The notes beneath the pieces were generated by a model. That model was not told the DNA's origin. It made no database searches and saw only the letters and a list, made by a program, of their open reading frames with translations. DNA of 64,000 nt from positions 62,001 to 126,000 of the forward strand of contig MU385884.1 of assembly GCA_022497145.1 (NCBI GenBank), read 5' to 3'. Every line of letters starts with the position of its first letter. The first letter of the stretch is position 1. Shown here one piece after another: positions 11,903 to 24,106 of this stretch. This stretch comes from Rostrohypoxylon terebratum (lineage: Eukaryota; Ascomycota; Sordariomycetes; Xylariales; Hypoxylaceae). Made by a program: the position numbers and the translations under genes.

Positions 11903-12385
11903 AACTACCTAGAGATTGGAAACTGGGAACCAAGAGTCAGGTGCTACAGAACCCGGATTCCTAGAGTCACACAGAGTCACAGACAGGTACGGTCCTAGGT
12001 GGCACGTTAAGTTTTCCCTTTTCGGGAATAGAATTTGTGCGACATTAGATCTGCAACCCGACAGCGCGCTGGAAAAAGAAACAAAAGAAAAATAACCTTA
12101 TGAGGGTCACGATCGATACACTACCACCTTACTAAGTACTTACAACTCCATATCCATGATGTAGGTACCTACTAGGCTACTCCTCGCCCATATGTGTCAT
12201 GAATTGGCGCCGCGGCAAACTCCATCAGCCAGCCAGCGATAAAGCGCCACTTTCTCCGATTCGCCCGTTCGCCCGTTCGTCGTGGCCGATTCAAGCACCT
12301 ATTCATATCATTCAAATCATTCACATCATCCATATCCTATCTTGGTCACGTATCCTTGGCATCTCGTTCCGGATTTGTGAGCGTC

Positions 12386-12427
12386 CCTATGGGTTCCTAT
12401 GGGTTCCTACGGGTTTCTACGAGTTCT
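12386..12427. repeat. tandem 10-base CCTATGGGTT repeat
   Basis: Four copies of a 10-base unit with increasing divergence to the right (cctatgggtt twice, then cctacgggtt and tctacgagtt). It lies in intergenic DNA. Confidence 0.8.
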
Positions 12428-15240
12428 CGAGTCACCATTTGTGTCGCTTATGTCGGCATAACAAGCAAGGGACATGGCAATAGATTGTTGCTTCGTGGGC
12501 TCAGGGCTCGTCCCGTACGGCGCAGATACTTTTTACAGCAATTAGGTTCCGTGGTCGCGGAATCTTGCTTGCTGCAAACAATCTTCCCGTCTCCCCGCCT
12601 CCCCGTATGACGAGTGCGGGTCTCCATCATCGGATTGCGACTCTCAGATGAGGCACTTGGCTGTCGGACGGCGAGTCGCACCATCTGAATCTCACTCCTC
12701 GTCTAACCTTAGCCGATGGCGTTGCCTTCCTGCAAAATTCCGGTGCCACGATGGCATGGTTCGCCGTGGTTATAAAACGAAACCACTAAAAGAAAATGCC
12801 TCAAGCTTCAGTGGTCTCAGACGAAATACACCTTCCGATAGTATTCCGGATACCTATCTGATGAGTGAGAGGGGATACAGACATATCGTGAATCTGATCC
12901 CGCCAAGTGCGAGTTTTTTTCGGCATGCCTACCTCTTTCCACCAGCTTGGGCCGATTTTTGTTGAGGTGAGGCTTCGTGAGCGCCTAAATGATTGGACAA
13001 GCAATGTCGGTGTAGCGCTGCAGAAATTCGATAACTTCCATCCACAGCCGTTGGCTAAGGGTCTCCAATGCTGCATCGCATATGGTGGCCCTTGAGATTG
13101 CCGGCTCGGCAGAACAAGAATGTGAGATCATGAGGAAGAAATAATCCCAATAATCCCGCCATCCAAGGATACTCTTTTTCGAGGGGAACACCAAGGCTCA
13201 CTTCGGTGAAAAGTATTCTGGGGAAATCTCGGATGCGAGAGTAACATTTGCTCAAAGCCTGCTTGATTGAGTTGCAATGTCGGTCTATCAAAAGGCTGTA
13301 TATGGACCGCGCGCCTCTTGAACACTCTGACTCACCGGCGTTGCCGGGAGATGTATGCCTAGAGCGGTCCTACTCCAATTTATATGTCGGCCGTCCGTCC
13401 CATCCTTACTTGTAGACAAGACGGGCTTGAGCCTCACGTTTACTTTGTGTGTTTCCCTCGCATGAGTACCCATGGGGGCCAATTGCCTACCTAGAGGGCC
13501 CCCAACTTAGGCAGAGGAATGACCATGGTACACCACCACTACAGGCTGATCAACATGTCTGACAAAATAGTACAGATTTTGCACTTGCTATCAGCGGCGC
13601 AGCAAACTGAAAATCTCGTTTGCGTCGCATATGAACTCGGAAACTAAATACCAGGTTTGTATATATATTATCCATCTACCGGTCGATTGTATCATGAGAA
13701 TATCTTTCTAGATCCTTTGTTGGTGTGTTGTGTTTGTGAAAAAAAGAGGTGAGCTTCCATATAATTGGCCCTGCCAGCTTTTAGGCTTGGTCAGGTGGCA
13801 TTGCTGTAAGCAGAAGAGGACCCGGACTACAGTAGCATTGTAGCATCCATTGAACGAGCCGCTTAAGACACTCAGCGACTAGCATCCATGGATAACAGGG
13901 CGAACGGGTTTGCTAGTGCATTCTAGAGGTGCGTAAGGCAACCACGCAGCCACCTTCGCCTTGTATTCGACCCGCTCTATGTCTACGGACATGTATGCAC
14001 TGCGGTTACATCTGGAACGGCGAGTATACATACCTATCCAATGTCATCCATAGATGCGTTAGTACAATACAGAGTCGTCATAGCCGCTCATATACCTAGT
14101 ACCTAGTACGTACCTATAGTATGTATCTACCTACTACCTAGTATGTAGTCTTGGTAGTCTCTAATTCATCCAAGCTGCTGCGAGGTATTGTACCTAGGAC
14201 CTAGGTAGGCAGTCCGCACTCCGCACGTATCCAATTCCACATATATGCAGTGTCTTGACGGTATTACTAGGTACGATAGCCAAGCCCTTTCCGCTAAAGC
14301 AAACGTCCTGTGAATGACCGTGAGTATAGAGGTGGGGTTGCTCCGGGGGTCTAGACTGCAACATTGCAGTCCGTACCTCCTAAAGTCCCACATACTACTA
14401 GGACCTAGGTATTGTACATATAGTAGTAGACTGTAGTAAGTTGTAAGCTCCATGGATACTTTTCGACATGGATATCTTGATTGATTTGACTCATCTTCGG
14501 CGCTAACATTGCGCAAACAGATACACCAAACACGCCTATTGGTTTCTGGTAGGTGATAGGTAGCTCATATTATGAGATGTATACCTAGGTCTTAGGTCCT
14601 AGGCAACATTAGACCTTCTGACCTAGGGCTTAGGTAGACATGTCATGGATATATGTAGGTACGGTACAGGTGTATCTGTATAGGTCGAGTCCATTCAAAA
14701 GTTACCAGACTGCCAGACTCGAATCCTTGTCAACCAACCATATCGTTCGACGATTGGTTTAGAAGAACGCTGCCATCTGAAGAAGAAGAAGAAAAAAACT
14801 AGAAGTAGCAGCAAGCGCTACGGTTGTGTATCCCACCATGGACCACCAATACTAGGTAGCTACTAGGTAGGTACTCACACGTCCATACTTCAATTGAATT
14901 CAATGTTGATACCTACTAGGTACCTAGTTAATGTACCTGTGTATGTGTAAGTCGAGTGGAGGTACATACATCATGTATCGGTCCGCGGGATAGTACCTAC
15001 TAGCAGTATGCACATACATACATATACATATGTATATCAATAATCTTAGTAGGTACCTCAAATATTGCACATGCCACATGTGCTAACAGATGGATATATG
15101 TAGGCAGTTCCTGCACATATTACTTACCTAGTATATGACCCAGGTTAGTCTTGCCAATCTTACCAATGAACGTTAATAAGACTAAGTATATGCGGTTATG
15201 ATGTAGCTAGGCTGGTTGATCAGCGCCACTGCCTCGTCAC

Positions 15241-15268
15241 GTCCATCGTCCATCGTCCATCATCCATA
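15241..15268. repeat. tandem GTCCATC repeat
   Basis: Three 7-base units gtccatc followed by a diverged atccat unit, in intergenic DNA. Confidence 0.75.
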
Positions 15269-16677
15269 TAACATTAGCAGCACCTGCCAAGCAGGCATTA
15301 TGATGAGGATGCGAATAGGACTTAGGTAGGCACGGATGGCCCTATATGCCTTGGGTCGCTTCTGCCTTTCCTTTTGATTGTTCTAGGTTCTACCTAGTAA
15401 TTTATCCATCTACGTGCACGTGCCGTTTTGTCACTGAAATCCAAGTCGGCGGTACCTATTAGACCTATTAGACCAGCGTTTAACCTTGCGGGTGAAACTC
15501 ATACATACATACCTAGAATCCTAGATCTTTAACATTTTTTCGTAGAATCACCAGAATACACTTTTCTATTCTCACTTACCGGCTACTCGAGATATTGGTA
15601 ACCGATACTATCTATTTACACGTTGCTTTTCTTCCTTTCTTTTTCTTTTCTTTACTCTTTACTCTTTTCTTTCCATCTAATCTTTCCTCCTTTTATCGTC
15701 ATTCACCGTCGTCCAACTTCATTCGTCTCTACTCCCTACTCCGACCCTTTTCTGCCTGGCAGGTCTCTGCCGCAACCTTGCATTCTCGGGACTGACACTC
15801 ACTCGTAGGTTACTACCGACTACATATAGACTACATATAGACTACATATGTACGTAGGCAGGTAACCATATCCACCACCATTCTCAAAGAATCTCCTTGC
15901 TACTATCGAGTACACGACGTCTTTGATTCGTCCTCTCCTATAATTCCTCCGGCTGTTCCCGAAGCCTTAACAACACTTGCAGCTCTACGGATTTATACAT
16001 AAACCCTCAGGTTTCCATGAATTTTCGCAAGCTATTCGCACACGTACCTCCTTCGCTTGCTTCCTCAGATCCTTTTGTTAATCCGTCCTTGATAGGTAAT
16101 CTCATTGTGCCCAAACTCCTAAATGCTGTTATTAATTCTTACTACGTGATAGGTGTGTACTATCCCTCATTGGTTCTCTTTTATTTCTGGAGATGTTGGT
16201 ATTACCAGATACATCATGGAGACCTGTACTGCCTTGTACTGCCGCGTACAGCGTGGCGACCGCATTTGGACTCGATGCTAGAGAAGAAGGAATGTCCAAA
16301 GAGAAATTGACATTTGGCGCTCTTCAATTACACAACTAATTTCCCGCCCTTTAATTCCCATTTGATTATTTCCCATCTTTAACACTAACTCGGTGTGCTT
16401 CGGTAACAGGAATCAGGCCAGTCATGAGCAACCACGAGTGTTGAATATTTGACTGTGTCCACAACCAGCGAAGACAAGAACATTTCCCCGCCTTTCGACT
16501 CCTGGGCTGGCAATTCAATGTTATTATCGAGCTACCAATTTTTTTGATATTATTGTTTGCTTACGCGAAGTCTCTAAGCGCTATCCTCTGGCATTTTCCA
16601 CCACTGTATCTTACTAGTCGCGCTACCTGACGTAGAGCGTCGTCCTAGTTACAAACCTAGAAAGCCGTGAAACAGAT

Positions 16678-19600
16678 ATGGCATCAAATATCGACCTGGA
16701 GATGGACTCCCAGGATGTTAAGACTAGTCCCACGGCTGATCGCCGCGAGGGCAATATTCTTAATGGCGACGAAGCTAAGACTCATATAGCTGATGATGGG
16801 CCCTCCACTTCACTTCCTGATTCGGGCAAGAAAACCAAGGGATCTAAAACTGACAAGAAAGTCGGCGGCAAGCCGGGAAAGAAGGGCAAAAAGGCCAAAT
16901 CCAGCAAACCCAAGAAGGCAGCCCCTGAAAGTAGTGGGAACTCTTCTAGTGATAGCGAGGATGGGTTTACCGACCCATCTTCAGATGAGCACTCCGAGAC
17001 CGAGTCCGAGGATGAAGCGGGGGAGGCCTTGAAAAAGAAAAAACTCCAGAAAAAAAGACATGATCTCCGGAAGTCCAAGAAGAAGTCCTCGAAGTCTTCA
17101 AGGGCAGTCACGAAACCGGCCAAATCTCACACCAAAACTTCTGAGCTTAATACCAGCGACTCAGAAGTCGAGCTTGAAGATAACTCGGACCTCAACGAAA
17201 AGGATAGTGCTAGTAAAGCCTCTCTAGAGCAAGAACTTGCACAGGTGCGACTCCAGGTACAACAGATGCAACGCCAGATCACCTCACTCTCGATTGCAGG
17301 CGGTGTCCCCGGAATTAACAGCTCTAATTCTCTCAACCAGGGAGCCTTCGGATCGGGTGGTCTGAATGCCGGTCTAGGGGGACATGCAGGCTTCGGTCTT
17401 GGAGGTCTCAATTCTGCTAATTTCGGTAACTCCGGTTTTAATGGAAATTACGGTGCTACGCTTAACATGCTTAATGACCCAATGTCGGGCCTCTCGAAAG
17501 CTGTTTGTGGGGGTCGTGGAAGTGGGCTTCGGCCTAGTGGTCGTGGAAGACGACCGCCCCCTGACGATTTATTAGAAGAGTTCACGGGAGGCAATAGCCA
17601 CGGCAAACCCGCCAAATCCAAGAGCCAGCATAATGGGAAGCAGACCGGACAACGCCTCGAGTTTAAACGCGTGGATCAGGTCTGGGATTCTCAGATCCAT
17701 AACTACAAGCTGCAGGATACGGCTGAGAATGCTAGCAATTCCCAATACGACGAGTACCTCTTCCATGTTCGGAGGACTTTCGATTGGGAGGGAAAATACA
17801 AGACTACGATAGTTGATATCAAGAGCAAGCAACTCCGAGAAGCCCTCCAGGACGTTATAGGTAGCGTTAAGGGTGTAAGCCTGGTCGAAGAGACCCCGAA
17901 GGTGGATCCTAAGATGTTATTCTTGTGAGTCGCCTCTGTACCCTTACTCCCACTGTTTCCTTAGGCCAAAGCTAATATCGAACATAGATATCTCGAGGAT
18001 ATGCGAGAGTATATGAATAACCTTAAGGAACTCGAACCGGAAGGTGATTCAAGAAAGGAGCGGAGAAAAGTCCAAAAGTGGATCGACGAGAAGCGACGGC
18101 ACTTGAGGATACTCATCAAATATCTGGACACGGATCATGCGGAGACTAAGAAAAGGTAAGTCTTTCTAGCCCGTCTGGGAAAACTAGAAATGTAAAGGCA
18201 CTCACACATGAATTAGTCTATACCCGATGCTAGAAAACGGACTCATCACATTCGATCTCCTGTGGGCTCTGTGGAAACCGAATACGCTTGCATATACCAC
18301 AACGTACGGCTCCGTCGACGAGCCTCGCATTTTCAAGGTAGAGGTTGCAGAGAAACATTATAGTATTGTCCGAGGCGAATTTTACTATATTGAGGGAAAG
18401 GTATGTTCCCTAATCATGATGGCTTCTCTGTCATTTTTGCTTATTCGTTGACTTGGCGATTGTAGTATTTTGAGTATGATGGCAAGCAATTTGGCTATGG
18501 CAGTATGTCAGAGGAGATACCAGAGTTTCGTGGGGCCCGCAAAATTACCAGCTTAGGTTGCTATCCCCTCAAGTACCATAGGAACGAAACTCAGTTACGC
18601 AAGGACCTTATCGAGCGCGGCAAGAAATTCGTCGGCCTTGGTGGAGTGCACTATAAGAGTCACCATGGTATGGCCTATCACAAGAAAAAGAAGGCAGTTA
18701 TCAAGGTCAATATCAACGGCCGAGTAATGGTCGATCCAGCTATCCATCGTCGGATCAACCCCAATTATCCTGTCTCCCTAGTTCGACCGAAAGACCACGA
18801 TGTTCTTAGTGAAGACGAAGATAGTGACGAAGAGGAAGGGGGTTGTGGCTGTGAATCGGAAGATGACGACGGAGGCGCTGACGGTACAGGCCTTGAGCAA
18901 CTTCTAGGGGGCGACGAAGACGGAGGCAAGGTCAAGTACGTGACCAAGGTGTACAAGGACAACAAGGGTGCTGTACGCACTGCTCGTGTTCCTAAGGACC
19001 TCGTTGACTCGGGTACCCCGAAAGAGAAGTTAGATCAGGTACCTAGCAAAGGCGAAGAGGTTAAAGATGCCGCTGCGAAAGATCGCGAGGAAGGTGCTGC
19101 GGAAGATAATAATGACAATGCACCACCTGTCTTCACTGACGAGGAGTACTTGATTGCCTCACCGGTCGTCCTAGGATTTGCCTTTGCCGAGAAGCTTTGG
19201 CTTGAATTTACCGTCTCGGGGATCAAGGAAATTTCATGGAACGAGCACGCCTACGATTCTTTGGTTCTTCAACCTAACACGAAGGAGATTGTCAGAGTAA
19301 GTGTTGAGACTTTTATTGTCACCTTCCCTAGTCTTTACTCTCTATCACCATATTCGATATTTGATACTGACATATAACATCTAGGCCCTCGTTGAGTCCC
19401 ACAAGTACCACCCAGCTGAGAGCATTGACGATGTCATTCAGGGGAAGGGCAAGGGACTCGTTGCCGTCCTTCACGGACCACCTGGTACTGGTAAAACTCT
19501 GACGGCAGAGGGTATAAGTGAACTTCTTAAATGCCCGCTGTACATGGTATCAGCCGGCGATCTCGGAACTGACTCTCGCTACCTCGAAGCCGAGCTGCAG

Positions 19601-19816
19601 AAGATCCTTGACATCTGCCACGCTTGGGGCGCCATTTTACTACTTGATGAGGCAGATGTCTTCCTCGAGAAGCGAAACATGCAGGATATCCACCGGAATG
19701 CTCTCGTCAGCATTTTCTTGCGACAGTTGGAATACTTCCAGGGAATACTATTCTTGACCACAAATCGTGTTCAGGTAAGTTTTATTCATTCTTTCTCCCT
19801 TTCTATCTCTCTCTCA

Positions 19817-19870
<54 letters not shown>

Positions 19871-20259
19871 AGAAAAGAAATAACACTAGCTGACATGGTT
19901 TCTTTTCGTAGACATTTGATGACGCATTCCAATCCCGGATTCATATCGCGCTGAGGTATGATGACTTGGATACGAAAGCCAAGAAAGCCATCTTCAAGAT
20001 CTTCGTCGAGCGCGCACGAGCGGTGGCAGGGGTCGATTTGACGCCGTTCGACGATGACGACTACACGAGTCTGGCGCGCCACAGCTTGAACGGACGTCAG
20101 ATCAAGAACACAATCGGTACAGCGCAGGCACTTGCGGTCAATAAGGGCGAACCGCTTAGCATGCGCCACATCCGTGAAGTTCTTAATGTCCAACAAAACT
20201 TCGAGCAAGATCTGAAGGGAGGTACGGGATACCAGGATGCTATGCGCAGCTACTTTTAG
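16678..20259 (+). CDS. large AAA+ ATPase with DUF7025-like region
   Basis: Six exons (16678-17924, 17988-18155, 18217-18400, 18466-19296, 19385-19774, 19912-20259) encode 1055 residues. Residues 1-170 are disordered and Lys/Ser/Asp-rich. A short coiled coil (about 180-206) and a Gly/Asn-rich stretch (about 210-265) follow. The middle third contains blocks such as L-L-W-A-L-W-K-P-N, typical of the DUF7025 region found before AAA domains in fungi. An acidic insert with GGCGCESEDDDGG follows. The AAA module has Walker A GPPGTGKT (841-848), Walker B LLLDEAD (895-901), sensor-1 LTTNR and an Arg-finger candidate in SRIH. Family members are mostly uncharacterised fungal ATPases of unknown client. 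The fifth intron holds a CA run and an A run. The gene is tail to tail with the Rpc31 gene. Confidence 0.88.
19816..19865. repeat. CA microsatellite plus A homopolymer inside an intron
   Basis: About eleven CA dinucleotides followed by roughly 26 A bases lie in the fifth intron of the AAA+ ATPase gene, upstream of its acceptor at 19911. The likely polypyrimidine and branch region lies to the right, so splicing need not be affected. Confidence 0.9.
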
Positions 20260-20930
20260 CGGCATTGTTCTCTTCTCTTTCGGGTTGATTTCTACGATTG
20301 CGGAATACTGAGCGAAATAGGGGAAAAATATAATGCTGAATCGGTGGTTTCTATGAAATAGACTATGAGACCAGGGATGAGGGGAATGGATCCGGATAGC
20401 TTTCTCAGTTGTGATTTCTTACTCTCACTTTTCCCTATATCCATTCTTCGTCTTTCCATATACAGCGAATATATTCTGATTGTCGGCGTCTTGCGATGAT
20501 TTCATTCAGGGCTAGGGTGATTATGAAAAAAAGAATGGTTCCCATCCAACTCGTCTTAATTGCAACATATTTCCCACGCGATAGTACGCAATTAATTAAG
20601 TTGCGTTTCCTTTACGCCTATATTGGTTGTATGGCCGGTGAGGCTATGATAATGTAGAGATTCTGCGAGAGCATCAAATTTTTACAAAGTTGCCTTGGTA
20701 GGTCCATGATCGCTACAAGCACTTTAGAGTAAGAAATGGTAGTATTATTATGATGCATGTTGTGAAGAGAGATCTGGGTATCCTCATTTTCAGCATATTG
20801 CTCTATACATGTCGTGTTATGCTCCATTTAGTCTAAGGCATGAAAACTCGACAACCATTTTCCTTCCAAAAACGCCGATCCCAATGCAGCTGGCCAAGTA
20901 ATATTATCCATTTCATCAAGCGACCGCACG
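20260..20930. other. convergent 3' flanks
   Basis: The spacer lies between two converging stop codons. The small open frames here have no domain. It presumably carries the 3' untranslated regions and polyadenylation signals of both genes, with AT-rich stretches such as 20525-20600. Confidence 0.6.
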
Positions 20931-21969
20931 CTAGAAGTCCATTGCGCTCTCGCCAGCGCCTTCATCTTCTCCAAAGTCGTCGGCGTCTCCGCCGTCGAAG
21001 TACTGCTCGGCGTCGTAGTCTCCGCCCTCGTCATCATCGTAATCGTCGTCTTCCTGGGACATGTGCTCCTCTTCGTCATCGAGATCGATATCTTCCTTGT
21101 TCTCGGCATCCTCGGCGTCGTTCTCCTTGAGAGAAGACTCGATGCGCTTCTTCCGCTCCTCTTCGGTCTCGTCCTCGCGCCGCCTCTGCCAGGACGAACC
21201 TTGGCCCTTGCTGTCGTCGCCGTCGTCGTCCAGCACGACGGCCTTGCGCTTCGTCGCCTTCTTAGGCTGAGCCCCGTTAACATTGCCGTTGCCGTTGGCG
21301 GCGCTCGCCAGATGGCCGCCCCTGGGGCCGCCGGCGTCGCGGCCGTGCAGGGTGGCCCACAGCTCCTCGGGGAAGAAGGCCTTGACGTAGCAGTCGGCGC
21401 GGCGCCTCAGGTCAGGCAGGACGCGGACCTCGTCGACGAACTTGTTGCTGTAGAGGGGCACGGCGCGGAAGGGGTCGGCGCTGGCCTTGCTCTTGACGCC
21501 GAAGCGGGCGTTCAGCTGCGCTTGGCCGTAGGCGCGGCGCACGGGGTCGGAGGGCTTCGAGGTCGCGGCGTCGCTCACGCTGTTGCGCGTCAGGTGGCGG
21601 TGCGTGTAGAGCGGCGTGTTGTGGAAGGCGCGGCGGAAGGCGACGAAGGCGGTTACGGAACGGTCTTCGGATGGGGAGAGCGGGGGCGCGATCGGGGGTT
21701 TGTAGGTTTTCTGTCGGCGGGGAGGAACGTTAGTACTATTTCACGTAGGGTAGGGCGGGTGTTCCCATATGGATAGAGTATACAGGGGACCGGAGAGGGG
21801 AGAGGGGAGAGGGGAAACGTACGGGATATGTGTCTTGAGGCTTCTCGTTAAACTGCAGGCTCGGGTCGTCGGCGCCGGGCATTCCTTGGGGTCCTGCCTT
21901 GCGACCTGCGGCGAAACCACCGCGGCCGCCACGACCGCCTCTGCCTCCTCCTCTACCGCGACCAGACAT
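20931..21969 (-). CDS. rpc31: RNA polymerase III subunit Rpc31-like
   Basis: Two exons on the minus strand (21969-21823 and 21710-20931) encode 308 residues. The intron is in phase 0 and the joined text reads D-T-Y-P-K-T-Y-K-P-P. The N-terminus is the R-G-G-rich MSGRGRGGGRGG element, and a conserved core follows with F-R-R-A-F-H-N-T-P-L-Y and Y-V-K-A-F-F-P-E-E-L-W. The C-terminal third is strongly acidic and ends in A-M-D-F. This Gly-rich start, short core and acidic tail is the Rpc31/RPC7 layout. The subunit belongs to the Pol III-specific ternary subcomplex with Rpc82 and Rpc34, which acts in initiation. It is head to head with the Hsm3-like gene across about 700 bases. The intron contains a ggggaga tandem repeat. 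Confidence 0.85.
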
Positions 21970-22672
21970 TTCGACGCATGAAGTGATGCTACTTTGGGGA
22001 TATCGCTGTCAAATGGATATTCTGTTTTTTTAAGAAAAAAAATAAGAAGAATTAATCTCTGTGAATGGTTCTTTGGGAGGCTCTTTTATATTGTATAGTA
22101 TGGGATGGGTTACTTTGACGTATTATTAGGGATTGGGAGCGGGATAGGTAACGAAGAAAAAAAAAAGATGAGATGAATGAAAATAGTGGTTGAATTGAAT
22201 TCGGCTTGCTCAAAATTTTAGCGGAGACTCAGTGGGTTAGTGGGGTTCCTAATGGGTAAGGATATGGATGGTGCCGCTAAGGTTCCTTACTACATAGCTG
22301 ACTACACTAGGTATTAGTAGTCAGCTAGTAAAAGTTACCCCGCATAAGGTTGTCCAGAAGCTTTTCAGCCCCGCCATCCCACTAAAGGACCCACCATAGC
22401 TTTTTGGATTTGGGATTGGGGGGGTCTAAGGTTGTCTTTTCCAGGGCTACCCATTTCAGCAGGCGGCTACCTAATTTGAAACTACGCGGCCGTTTACCTG
22501 CCTAGGTACTACGTCGTACTAGGTAGACTTAAGCTTAAAGTCTATAACTTTCTATCTACAGCCTACAACTTATAACTTGCAACTTACAACTCTCCATACT
22601 CCTTCTCATCCACTCCACGCATTCAATCCGTACATCACATTCTTTATGCTCATGATATAAGAAGCATCAAGA
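21970..22672. promoter_or_regulatory. shared divergent promoter region (Rpc31-like / Hsm3-like)
   Basis: A 703-base intergenic stretch separates two start codons that point away from each other, so it must contain both promoters. It holds A-rich tracts (about 22025-22050 and 22155-22170), a GGATTTGGGATTGGGGGGG purine block near 22405-22425, and CCTAGGTA/TACTAGGTAG words near 22305-22330 and 22495-22530. I identified no specific factor site. Confidence 0.6.
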
Positions 22673-23808
22673 ATGAGTCGAATCGCCGTCAAGATGGACA
22701 CGGATACGATTCCTGTCACTGGGGTCGACGAACTAGAAAAGCATTTGGACGAACTCCTCTCAGATCCGACTTTATTGCCAAATCCCAAGTTATTTGACGA
22801 TGTTGAGCTTCAACTTACGGGTATAATTCATATATATATGTAGATTTCATATAAGGGAATATACTGATATGTTCAACAGACGCGAACATATTACCTCTGG
22901 TCCCAAAGCTTCTTCCAAAGATTACCGAGATTCTCAAAAAGTACCAACAGGATCCCGCTGTTCTATGTAGCTTGGCAATCAAGCTCCTCGGACCTTTAAG
23001 CTTCACTCAAATCCTATCTCTAGCTTCGGAAGAAGCTCTGATACAGGCTTTACGATCTCCTGCTCCGTCGGCGAATCTTCTTGCTATGACTGTTCTTGAG
23101 AAGGCTGCCAAATCACCAAGTGACGCGGCCATCCTAGCCATGATGAACAATACCGTCGCCAACTTTTTAACTCAGTGGCTGAGCGCACCACAGGTCGAAG
23201 TTGGTGAGAAGGGCTCGAGAGTCTTAGGAGACCTTCTAGATGTCGATAGCGACACCCGACCTCCTGATGGATTATCAGTTAACGGAATGGAGATAGTAGT
23301 CAGAAAGCCACCTGGTCAAGGCCTTGTATGGAGACGGATCTTCCATGATCGTGATATATACGACCTGATATTGTCACTATGCAGCAGTGATCAACTTGGA
23401 ACTCAACAACGATCACTTGCACAAGGCCGTCTACTCCGCATTTTGCCGCGTCTAGCAGCCTTGAACTTCCGTGCAGTTACTTGGACGGAATTTTCTGACC
23501 TCAACCAACGATACACCAACGTCGGTGATAATGGTGGATTGCTTCATTTTGCTGCCTTGCACATGGTAGATAAAGAGGACATGTTGGTACATCTAAATCT
23601 CATCGACTTCTTCGAGGCTTTCCTGAGCATTCAGAGAATTACTCCATTCTCTACCTACAAGATGGATACCCTCGCTAAGCTATTGAAGGATGCCACTGCG
23701 CAAGACAGTGTATTGAAGGCATCAATACTTACGTTGCCTGAACGTACCGTACCTGAAGAGGCAGAAGATCTGGGTCGATTCATACAAGAGATACTGAGCT
23801 CTCAATGA
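22673..23808 (+). CDS. hsm3: Hsm3-like 26S proteasome assembly chaperone
   Basis: Two exons (22673-22820 and 22880-23808) encode 358 residues. The split codon G|AC gives Asp50. The sequence is an all-helical, Leu-rich repeat protein with blocks such as I-P-V-T-G-V-D-E-L-E-K-H-L, S-L-A-I-K-L-L-G-P-L-S-F and L-A-Q-G-R-L-L-R-I-L-P-R-L-A-A-L-N, which match what I know of proteins annotated as DNA mismatch repair protein HSM3 in filamentous fungi. In yeast, Hsm3 binds Rpt1 and helps assemble the base of the 26S proteasome. The mismatch-repair name is historical. The first exon begins at the first ATG in frame; a second ATG eight codons later is also possible. It is head to head with the Rpc31-like gene and tail to tail with a Zn2Cys6 gene. 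Confidence 0.7.
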
Positions 23809-24106
23809 AGATACAGGAAAAAGTAAGGAAGGAGACTCCTACTTATTCGTAATTCTCCCAATATTCGAGAGATATAATACATTGAATTTCGGGTATACTT
23901 CTACGAGAACAGACTACCACTTGAGCTTCCATACTCTACCGACCACATCACAAACTCCCGAACCTAATACAACGCCTAGCGCTCCTTCGTGTGATGCTCC
24001 TTTCGACTGTTTACAAATTGGCAATAGATTTGCCAGAGTAAAAAACCAAAACCAAAAAATTATCACCTGCCATTCGTAATACTCCTTGAGCTATGCTTGT
24101 ACCCAA

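Larger units (their letters stand above)
10874..16677. other. 5.8 kb gene-poor spacer
   Basis: No complete gene could be supported. The stretch contains A-rich DNA at 10935-10990 (promoter side of the channel gene), very dense TAGGTAC/CCTAGG words (11450-11510, 14090-14220, 14400-14410, 14580-14640, 14850-15060), small tandem repeats listed separately, and a possible decayed coding fragment on the minus strand near 12985-13325. From about 15600 to 16677 it is pyrimidine-rich and probably holds the promoter and long 5' leader of the AAA+ gene, with short upstream ATGs (for example 16018). Confidence 0.6.

Noticed and set aside
14166..14516. Minus frame of 116 codons
   Set aside because: It lies over dense TAGGTA repeats and the translation has no domain.
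21063..21776. Plus-strand frame of 237 codons opposite Rpc31
   Set aside because: A shadow produced by the GC-rich, acidic Rpc31 reading frame and its intron.
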